From Pseudomonadota bacterium (GTDB taxonomy: Bacteria > Myxococcota_A > Polyangia > Fen-1088): DNA of 7,325 bases. The stretch is taken from positions 1 to 7,325 of the forward strand of contig JADGRD010000170.1 of NCBI GenBank assembly GCA_017881285.1, written 5' to 3'. The notes under the pieces are model-generated. The model was not told the DNA's origin and made no database searches. It saw only the letters and a program-made list of their open reading frames with translations. Below, piece after piece: positions 1 to 7,325 of the stretch (position 1 is the first letter of the stretch; each line of letters begins with the position of its first letter). A program made the translations under genes and the position numbers.

Positions 1-1
1 G

Positions 2-49
2 GACGGCGGCGCCTTCCAGCTCGCCTTGCCCGACCCGTCGACGCGCTGA
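2..49 (+). CDS. C-terminal end of an unidentified upstream gene (partial)
   Basis: The reading frame open at the left edge encodes DGGAFQLALPDPSTR and then a TGA stop. Every one of these codons ends in G or C, as in the confident genes of this window. The other two plus frames here have mixed third positions, so this frame is the best candidate for real coding sequence. Fifteen residues are too few to assign a family. The gene would run in the same direction as the DUF3108 gene, whose start lies 105 bp downstream. The alternative is that the stretch is non-coding. Confidence 0.45.
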   Translation, partial: DGGAFQLALPDPSTR

Positions 50-154
50 CGCGGATGACGCATTTTCTCCAGGTAGGGGCTGGCCACACGTCGGCTCACC
101 GTCGGTAGCTCTTCGTGGCGAGAATGTTCAGGAGGCAGGGCTCGTCCCATTTGC
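50..154 (+). other. Intergenic gap with a displaced purine-rich SD-like motif
   Basis: No gene is supported here. AGGAGG at 130-135 is a near-perfect Shine-Dalgarno core, but it sits about 19 bases before the ATG at 155, too far for ordinary use. No ATG, GTG or TTG in the DUF3108 frame lies at normal spacing; only an ATT codon at 149-151 is closer. In-frame stops at 56-58 and 74-76 close that frame further upstream. I found no convincing -35/-10 pair. Confidence 0.4.
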
Positions 155-1165
155 ATGGGATACCTCTCGCTGGTCTTCTGGCTTACCCGGTTGCCCTGTG
201 CGCTGGAGGCGTCCGATCCGGTCGGTCCGGTCGACGCGCAGCCAAGCGACGCCGCCAGGTCCGAACCGGCCGATGCGACGCCTCAGCCACCGCCAGCGGT
301 GCCCGCGCCAGCGCCGGCTCGCGGGGCTTCGCCGGCACCCGTCGCGGTTGCCGCCGCGGTTTTGCCTTGGCTGCCCAGGGAAAGGGCCAGCTATCGTGTG
401 ACCTACGGGATCATGGGGCAGGTCGCCGAGGCCACGCTCACATTTACGCAGGATGCCGGCACCGCCCCGGCCGCCCGGGCTGCGGTCCCGCCGCTGATTC
501 GCGCGGTGGGGGCGGGCAACGGCGCCGTGCTGGGCTTTGGCAAGACCGACAAGCGGATCGAGAGCGAGTTCGACGCGCGCACCCTCGCTTCCCGTCGCTG
601 GACCAACCGCAGGTTGAGCGATGGCAAGACCACCTTCGACACCGGCGAGCAGCCGAAGTCCGGATCGGTATCGCTGTTGCGCAAGCGAACCGGCGAGCCT
701 GACCTGGCCGAAACCTTCAGCCGAACGGCGCCCGTGCTCGACCCGTTGAGTTTCCTGCTGCGCCTGCGCATGGCCTTGCCCGAAGCACCCACGACGTACG
801 AGATCCTGGACGGTCGCGCGCTGTGGCTGGCCGAGATCTCGGCGGCGCGCCCGGACCCGGACAACTCGGGGCTTCTGCGCCTGGACGGCAAGGTCGACCC
901 GATCTACTGGAGCGGCGGCCCCGACAAGGAGCGCAGCAGCCGCTCCTTCGCGCTCTATGTCACCCGCGACCGCCTGCACACGCCGGTCCGGCTGGTCGTG
1001 CCCTTTGGCATGGGCGAGGTCCGCGCCGAGATGGTACGGCTCGAGCGTTCCGACACGGAGTGGCTCAAGGAGCTCGTCGGCCGCCTCTTGTGCGGGGTAT
1101 GCCCCGGCCACCGGGTTTGCCGCGGCACGAGCCGCCCTTGGCCGAGAGCTCCTATTTCCCCCTGA
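155..1165 (+). CDS. DUF3108 domain-containing protein, probably exported
   Basis: This is a 336-residue protein whose residues about 77-300 match the DUF3108 pattern. It has an opening strand RASYRVTYGIMGQVAEATL, a KTDKRIESEFDARTL strand pair, a DPLSFLLRLR helix near 196-205, and a closing section (FALYVTRDRLHTPVRLVVPF, then GEVRAEMVRLE). DUF3108 proteins are predicted beta-rich envelope proteins of unknown function. Residues 4-17 are hydrophobic and could be a short signal segment, but no Lys or Arg precedes them. A Pro/Ala-rich linker follows to about residue 70. ATG 155 is the only standard start in frame before the hydrophobic segment, yet the best SD-like motif is 19 bases away, so the true N-terminus is uncertain. 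After residue 305 the tail (CGVCPGHRVC, then a basic end) has poorer third-position GC and no family resemblance. The stop lies inside the convergent crotonase gene. Confidence 0.8.
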   Translation: MGYLSLVFWLTRLPCALEASDPVGPVDAQPSDAARSEPADATPQPPPAVPAPAPARGASPAPVAVAAAVLPWLPRERASYRVTYGIMGQVAEATLTFTQDAGTAPAARAAVPPLIRAVGAGNGAVLGFGKTDKRIESEFDARTLASRRWTNRRLSDGKTTFDTGEQPKSGSVSLLRKRTGEPDLAETFSRTAPVLDPLSFLLRLRMALPEAPTTYEILDGRALWLAEISAARPDPDNSGLLRLDGKVDPIYWSGGPDKERSSRSFALYVTRDRLHTPVRLVVPFGMGEVRAEMVRLERSDTEWLKELVGRLLCGVCPGHRVCRGTSRPWPRAPISP

Positions 1166-1961
1166 AGCGAGGTGGCCGCTTTTCCGCGAAGGCCCGCAGA
1201 CCCTCATTGCGGTCCGCGCTGCCGAGCACGGCCTCGTAGCCCCGGCGCTCGATGGCCAGGGCTTCCGGCATCGGCTGGCCAAAGCCGCTGTCGATCGCGC
1301 GCTTGGCCTGGGCCAGGGCCAGGGGCCCGCCCGCGCCCAGTTCGGCACAGAGGGCGGCCACCGCCGGCTTGAGCTCCGCCGCGCGGACGACCCGCGAAAC
1401 CAGGCCGAGCCGCCCGGCTGTGGCCGCGTCGATTCTCCGGCCGGTCAGGATCAGCTCCTTGGCCACGGCGATGCCACACAGCCGGGCCAGGCGCTGCGTG
1501 CCGCCGGCGCCTGGAATGATGCCCAGTTGCACCTCGGAGAGGCCGAGGCTGGCGCTGTTGTCGGCCAGCCGGAAATCGGCGGCGAGCGCCAACTCCAGGC
1601 CGCCGCCAAGCGCCGCGCCCGCGATCGCCGCGATCACCGGAGCGGGAAAGTCCTCTAGGGCTTGGACCAGGGCGCCCAGATCGTCGAGAAAGGCGCGGGT
1701 CTCGTCGAGGGTCATGCCCAGCCGTTCTTTCAGATCGGCGCCGGCGCAGAAGGCCTTGCCCCCCGCGCCGGTCAGGACAATCGCCGTCACGTCGGTCTGG
1801 GCGGCCAGGGCGGCCAACTCGGCGCGCAGGGCGGCCACCAGGGCGCGCGACAGGGCGTTGCTGGCCTCGGGCCGGTTGAGGGTCAGCCATGCCACGGAAC
1901 CCACGCGCTCGCGGAGCACCAGGTCATGGGGCAATACTTTCGAGGTCTTGGCCTTGGCCAT
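1152..1961 (-). CDS. Enoyl-CoA hydratase/isomerase family protein, AUH (methylglutaconyl-CoA hydratase)-like
   Basis: This is a full-length 269-residue crotonase. The family hydrates or dehydrates acyl-CoA thioesters in the cytoplasm. Motifs in order are LNRPEASNALS (28-38), the CoA/oxyanion-hole segment FCAGADLKER (71-80), ALGGGLELALAADF (117-130), LSEVQLGIIPGAGGTQRLAR (141-160) and EKRPPRFRGK at the C-terminus. Glu123 and Glu143 are 20 residues apart and occupy the places of the two catalytic glutamates (144 and 164) of rat mitochondrial enoyl-CoA hydratase, so an active hydratase is expected. FCAGADLKER, AKELI and the EKRPPR ending are closest to mammalian AUH and bacterial LiuC-type 3-methylglutaconyl-CoA hydratases of leucine degradation. 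General enoyl-CoA hydratase activity is equally possible, and no other leucine-pathway gene is nearby. The start lies 20 bp after the HAD gene stop with only a weak SD (GCGGAA), suggesting co-transcription. Confidence 0.93.
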   Translation of the reverse strand: MAKAKTSKVLPHDLVLRERVGSVAWLTLNRPEASNALSRALVAALRAELAALAAQTDVTAIVLTGAGGKAFCAGADLKERLGMTLDETRAFLDDLGALVQALEDFPAPVIAAIAGAALGGGLELALAADFRLADNSASLGLSEVQLGIIPGAGGTQRLARLCGIAVAKELILTGRRIDAATAGRLGLVSRVVRAAELKPAVAALCAELGAGGPLALAQAKRAIDSGFGQPMPEALAIERRGYEAVLGSADRNEGLRAFAEKRPPRFRGK

Positions 1962-1981
1962 GGGTGCGTTCCGCTAGCCTG

Positions 1982-2644
1982 CTACCGCGCCCACAGACTG
2001 TCCAGCATGCCGTCGCTCACCTGTTCCAGCGTGTCCACGACGGTGTCGGCGGCCGACTGATCATAGCCCATGAAGTTCCCCCGCCGGACCGCGATGACGC
2101 GGGCGCCGGCGGCCTTGCCGGAGAGGATTCCGGGCTCGGCGTCCTCGATGACGATCGCCGCGCGCGACTCGATCCCGAGCAGGCGCATGGCCGTCTGGTA
2201 CGATTCCGGGTGCGGCTTGCCCTGGCCATAGTCCTCGGCGCCGAGCAGATGATCGAAGCAGTCGGCAAGGCCGATGCCGGCGATGGTCTCGCGCACCTCG
2301 ACCCGGCTCGACCCCGAAACCACGGCCAGCCCGATGCTCGGGTGGAGCCGGCGCACGAGCGCGAGCGCGCCGGGCAGGGCCTGGTAGCCCTTGCTCGCGA
2401 AGAGGGCGCGCTTCTCCTCGACGGCGGCGGCGATGAGCACGTCCATCTCCACGTCCAGCCCGCACTCCCGCCGGATGCGCGCGTGGATCTCGTTCCACGA
2501 GTGTCCGACGATGAAGCCGCGTATGTCCGCGTCGAGCTCGACCTTCCAGCGGCGCGCGGCCAGGACCACGGATTCGACGTTTTCCCGCTCGGTGTCGACC
2601 AGGGTTCCATCGAGGTCGAAGAGCACGGCGCGGTCTGGTGGCAT
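1982..2644 (-). CDS. HAD-superfamily hydrolase (subfamily IA, beta-phosphoglucomutase-like phosphatase)
   Basis: This 220-residue protein has all four HAD motifs. Motif I is FDLDGTLVDTE (residues 9-19), with nucleophile Asp10 and acid/base Asp12. Motif II is VVSGSS, with Ser110. Motif III is GQGKPHPE, with Lys143. Motif IV is IEDAEPGI, with Glu167 and Asp168. The helical segment between about 18 and 90 is the usual C1 cap of subfamily I. Family members dephosphorylate small phosphorylated metabolites or, in the phosphoglucomutase branch, isomerise sugar phosphates; the substrate cannot be read from the sequence. Motif I must lie at the N-terminus, which fixes the ATG firmly. The bases just upstream are a run of C on the coding strand with no SD, while a perfect TATAAT lies 8 bases before the start, suggesting a leaderless or nearly leaderless message. 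It is the first gene of a likely operon with the crotonase. Confidence 0.92.
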   Translation of the reverse strand: MPPDRAVLFDLDGTLVDTERENVESVVLAARRWKVELDADIRGFIVGHSWNEIHARIRRECGLDVEMDVLIAAAVEEKRALFASKGYQALPGALALVRRLHPSIGLAVVSGSSRVEVRETIAGIGLADCFDHLLGAEDYGQGKPHPESYQTAMRLLGIESRAAIVIEDAEPGILSGKAAGARVIAVRRGNFMGYDQSAADTVVDTLEQVSDGMLDSLWAR

Positions 2645-2652
2645 GGGGGGCG

Positions 2653-2658
2653 ATTATA
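2653..2658 (-). promoter_or_regulatory. Candidate -10 box (TATAAT) for the HAD-crotonase operon
   Basis: On the minus strand these bases read TATAAT, a perfect sigma-70 consensus -10 element in otherwise GC-rich DNA. Initiation about 7 bases downstream would fall near 2646, two bases before the HAD start codon. No good -35 is visible at 16-18 bp spacing (the 17-bp position reads CCGGTC), so recognition would rely on the -10 or on an activator. Confidence 0.45.
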
Positions 2659-2668
2659 CGGAGAAGAT

Positions 2669-2697
2669 TTGGCTTGACCGGGGCTTTTTGCTAGAAC
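2669..2697 (+). promoter_or_regulatory. Candidate sigma-70-type promoter for the GGDEF gene
   Basis: TTGGCT at 2669-2674 and TAGAAC at 2692-2697 are separated by 17 bp. Each matches the consensus at four of six positions, and a TGC triplet just before the -10 gives an extended -10. Initiation would be expected near 2704, leaving a leader of about 26 bases that includes a G-rich stretch. The region is notably A/T-rich for this window. It is back to back with the candidate minus-strand -10 box, so the two promoters may interfere with each other or be co-regulated. Confidence 0.45.
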
Positions 2698-2729
2698 CTA
2701 CGCGAGGGGGGCCAGCGGGCTCCAACGCG

Positions 2730-3347
2730 ATGGAATTGCAGTCCGACATCGCAACGTTGCAACGTGAAAACGAGAGCTTGCGGAGAGAAATCGCAAAGCT
2801 CGAGAATCTGCGCGCCCTTACGTACCGCGACGGTCTGACGGGGTTGTGGAATCGCCGCTATTTCGCCGAGCGCCTGGGCGCCGAGCTCAGCCGATCGCGG
2901 CGCGCCTCGCATCGCCCGTTCACGGTGATGCTTCTCGACGTGAACGATTTTCACATCATCAACAAGTCGCACGGTCCGACCGAGGGCGATCTGGTCCTGC
3001 GCTGGGTGGCCGAATTCCTCGAGAAGTCGGTGCGCGCCCATGACGTGTGTTGCCGCATCGAGGCCGACGAATTCGCGGTCATCCTGGCCGACATGTCCAA
3101 GCCGGTGAGCCACTGCCTCCTGGACCGTCTGCGCGACAAGCTGGCGACCCTTAGCGTACGAGCGCCCTTCTTCTTCGGCCTGAGCATGGGTACGGCCAGC
3201 TTTCCCGAGCAAGGCACGACGTTCGATGCCCTGGTTCGCATGGCCGAGGAGTCCCGCTTCGAGGACAAGCGCCGGCAGGGCTCGGGTCCGCACAACGTAC
3301 CCCCGCCCGGCGATCCCTTCCCCACGCCCCGCTCCGGCAACACCTAA
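2730..3347 (+). CDS. Small GGDEF-domain protein with degenerate EADEF signature; likely c-di-GMP receptor
   Basis: This is a 205-residue protein. Residues 1-30 form a short coiled coil with hydrophobics at 3, 7, 10, 17, 21, 24 and 27. The GGDEF domain starts at the hallmark DGLTGLWNRRYF (34-45). Compared with PleD, the Mg-binding Asp70, the guanine-binding Asn78 and Asp87, and the acidic pair Asp113-Glu114 are retained. The signature loop reads EADEF (111-115) and not GGDEF, so both glycines that make room for the GTP phosphates are lost. The C-terminal KxxGR motif is altered to KRRQG (180-184). The inhibitory-site motif RxxD is intact (Arg102-Asp105), exactly five residues before the signature. 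Inference: it binds c-di-GMP at the I-site and probably does not make it. There is no receiver, PAS or membrane segment, and the last 20 residues are Pro-rich and probably disordered. ATG 2730 was chosen because it precedes the coiled coil and lies just after the candidate promoter; upstream codons in this frame overlap the HAD gene. Confidence 0.85.
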   Translation: MELQSDIATLQRENESLRREIAKLENLRALTYRDGLTGLWNRRYFAERLGAELSRSRRASHRPFTVMLLDVNDFHIINKSHGPTEGDLVLRWVAEFLEKSVRAHDVCCRIEADEFAVILADMSKPVSHCLLDRLRDKLATLSVRAPFFFGLSMGTASFPEQGTTFDALVRMAEESRFEDKRRQGSGPHNVPPPGDPFPTPRSGNT

Positions 3348-3350
3348 CCG

Positions 3351-3386
3351 GCCGCGGGAGCGGACTTCGCCGCGGGAGCGGACTTC
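3351..3386. repeat. Perfect tandem duplication of an 18-bp unit
   Basis: The unit GCCGCGGGAGCGGACTTC occurs twice without a gap or mismatch (3351-3368 and 3369-3386). It starts 3 bases after the GGDEF gene stop and ends just before the candidate promoter of the large repeat-protein gene. It is non-coding and does not form an evident hairpin. It could be a doubled regulator-binding site or a replication-slippage product. Confidence 0.9.
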
Positions 3387-3387
3387 A

Positions 3388-3417
3388 TTGTACGGGCTTG
3401 CCACGCCGGGGTACACT
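3388..3417 (+). promoter_or_regulatory. Weak candidate promoter of the MopE-repeat gene
   Basis: TTGTAC at 3388-3393 and TACACT at 3412-3417 are spaced by 18 bp, immediately downstream of the tandem repeat. Initiation would fall near 3424, very close to ATG 3428 and 22 bases before ATG 3446. The match is modest and the assignment rests mainly on position. Confidence 0.3.
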
Positions 3418-3427
3418 GGTTGCGGCG

Positions 3428-6115
<2,688 letters not shown>

Positions 6116-6122
6116 CCCTCCG

Positions 6123-7325
6123 CTAGCGCTCGGTCTTGGGCGGTTGGTGCTGCAGGCGCGACAGTTCCGTCAACTCCTGCTTGAGGCGCGAGCTCTCCTG
6201 CGTGGCCTCCGCGGCTCCCCGCCAGGCGTACCACTGGTTCTGGTCCTCGGCCACGGACTCGATGGCCTCGAAGTCGAGATCGGGGTGAATCTCCAGGAGG
6301 TACGCGTGCCGGTCCTCCGCGCGCGCGACCGCCTGGTACGCGTGCCGGGCGCGGGCCAGGATCTGCGCCGTGGCCTGGGGTTCGATCTGGCTCGAGCGGC
6401 CGCCCGGCTTGAGCTCCTCCTCCATGTGGTGCAAGGCGCGTTCGAGCTCGGCGCGTGAGACGCTCCAGTGCACGCCCAACGCCTCGAAGTGGTCGGCCTT
6501 CTCCAGCTTGCGCGCGCGCTGGCGAAGCCGGTCCGCCGGACTTTCGCCGGGGCGATCCTCCACGGAACGCCATTCGAGCGCGCGGAAGAGATGCAGGACG
6601 AACATGAGGTGAACGGCGGTCTCGCGGCCGATCCCTCCCCGGCGCAGGATCTCGTCCGCCGACGTCCCACCGTCCAGCACGTGCTCGACGAAACGCAACT
6701 CGCGGGGCGACAGGCCGAGCAGCGGCACGAGTGCCCCGCGGCTCTCGAGCACCCGCGGCGCCTCCTGGAGGTGCGGTGCCAGGACATCCAGCACGTGGCG
6801 GATATCCATCACGCGCAGGCAGGAACGGATTCCATGCATGACCACGCTCACCATCGGTTGTCGCATCGCCACCAAGCGCGCGAGCGGCGCCTCGGCGGTG
6901 ATCTTGTACTGGCCCTCGGGCCATTCGAAGCTGCGGCGGAGTTGCTCCATCTCCAGCGACGAGCCGGCCGCGCCACCGCGCACGATGGCTATGCTGGTCT
7001 CGTACTTGTCTCGCCTGATCCTGAGTTGGCCGGAGAAGGAACGGCGCCGTCCGATGGCCAGGAGAAGCACTGACATGGAGAGCGGCGGCGCGAGCGGCAG
7101 CGCTCCGTCGAGCGGGATGGCCGCCAGCCCGGCGGGATCGCGCGGATTTTTGACGGGTCCCTCGGAGGGAAGCGACTGCTCCGGCGCTTTGGCGCGCGGG
7201 GCGGGCGTCGGGTGGATCGACTCGACCATGGCGGCGGGCATGAGGGGCTCGGGCGGGGCGGCCTGTCGGGGTAACGCGACGGTCGCCGGGGGCGACGCCG
7301 GTGGCGAAGAGCTGTGCGCGGGTGG
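6123..7325 (-). CDS. DUF4388-like protein with degenerate J-like C-terminal domain (N-terminus outside window)
   Basis: The frame stays open to the right edge, and the codons beyond the first internal ATG (7239-7241) encode a Pro/Ala-rich stretch, so the start probably lies outside; 400 residues are visible. Numbering from that Met, residues 1-45 are a disordered Pro-rich linker. Residues about 45-225 resemble DUF4388: a first helix (SMSVLLLAIGRRRSFSGQLRI), a short strand pair (ETSIAIVRGG), then a helical part with GTSADEILRRGGIGRETAVHLM and a closing LFRALEWR. Residues about 248-318 look like a J-domain (DHFEALGVHWSVSRAELERAL, then ARHAYQAVARAEDRHAYLLEI), but the HPD tripeptide that stimulates Hsp70 is missing; the loop reads ELKPGGR. 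The C-terminal 40 residues are polar and helical. No membrane segment is seen. DUF4388 proteins are common in myxobacteria and often linked to signalling or motility, but no role can be assigned here. The stop is 7 bp from that of the convergent repeat-protein gene. Confidence 0.78.
   Translation of the reverse strand, partial: PPAHSSSPPASPPATVALPRQAAPPEPLMPAAMVESIHPTPAPRAKAPEQSLPSEGPVKNPRDPAGLAAIPLDGALPLAPPLSMSVLLLAIGRRRSFSGQLRIRRDKYETSIAIVRGGAAGSSLEMEQLRRSFEWPEGQYKITAEAPLARLVAMRQPMVSVVMHGIRSCLRVMDIRHVLDVLAPHLQEAPRVLESRGALVPLLGLSPRELRFVEHVLDGGTSADEILRRGGIGRETAVHLMFVLHLFRALEWRSVEDRPGESPADRLRQRARKLEKADHFEALGVHWSVSRAELERALHHMEEELKPGGRSSQIEPQATAQILARARHAYQAVARAEDRHAYLLEIHPDLDFEAIESVAEDQNQWYAWRGAAEATQESSRLKQELTELSRLQHQPPKTER

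Noticed and set aside
1164..1183. Possible rho-independent terminator after the DUF3108 stop (AAGCG, 7-base loop, CGCTT, then T residues)
   Set aside because: The stem is only about 5 bp, the T tract is short, and it lies in the conserved coding sequence of the crotonase C-terminus, so it is probably chance.
128..1348. A 406-codon open frame on the minus strand opposite the DUF3108 gene
   Set aside because: Its product is Arg/Ala/Gly-rich with no recognisable motif, and it overlaps two genes with clear families. High GC makes stop codons rare on the antisense strand.
1152..2644. A leucine-degradation operon
   Set aside because: Only the AUH-like crotonase fits; the partner gene is a HAD phosphatase and no carboxylase, lyase or dehydrogenase of the pathway is present.
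2391..2729. Upstream extension of the GGDEF protein in the same frame
   Set aside because: The added sequence is Arg/Ser-rich, lies antisense to the HAD gene and crosses the divergent promoter region.
3398..3427. TTG 3398 as the start of the repeat-protein gene
   Set aside because: It would add ten residues before the signal peptide and place the start upstream of the candidate -10 box. ATG 3428 or 3446 fits better.
6116..6130. Palindrome CGCTAGCG between the convergent stops
   Set aside because: Eight bases with no loop or T tract are too little to call a terminator or binding site.

Overview
This is a high-GC window with almost exclusively G or C at third codon positions. The gene content points to a myxobacterium-like organism (Myxococcota, formerly Deltaproteobacteria). 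It has a secreted protein built from MopE-type CxGxDxDCDGxxD repeats joined to a formylglycine-generating-enzyme-like (FGE-like) fold and NCGxCG cysteine modules. It also has a DUF4388-like protein with a J-like C-terminal domain, a DUF3108 protein and an AUH/LiuC-like crotonase. The taxonomic call is inference from protein architecture; there is no rRNA or marker gene here.

Layout, left to right. The last 15 codons of an unidentified plus-strand gene (2-49) are followed by a short gap. A plus-strand DUF3108 envelope-type protein (155-1165) then overlaps, tail to tail by 14 bp, an enoyl-CoA hydratase/methylglutaconyl-CoA hydratase-like gene on the minus strand (1152-1961). That gene lies 20 bp downstream of a HAD-family phosphatase gene (1982-2644, minus), and the two probably form an operon. 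A compact divergent promoter region (2645-2729) separates the HAD gene from a small plus-strand GGDEF-domain protein (2730-3347). An 80-bp gap holds a perfect 18-bp tandem repeat and leads to the largest gene (3428-6115, plus), the MopE-repeat/FGE-like secreted protein. It ends 7 bp from the stop of a convergent minus-strand gene (6123 to the window edge), a DUF4388-like/J-like cytoplasmic protein whose start lies outside the window.

Functionally the window is a mosaic of short, mostly independent transcription units and not one obvious pathway. The two most interesting products are the GGDEF protein and the large repeat protein. The GGDEF protein has an EADEF signature instead of GGDEF but keeps its RxxD inhibitory site, which suggests a c-di-GMP sensor and not a cyclase. 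The repeat protein carries eight copies of an acidic, probably cation-binding loop, four cysteine modules and an FGE-like domain without the catalytic cysteine pair. I see no mobile element, CRISPR array, tRNA, rRNA or clear multi-gene defence or biosynthetic system.
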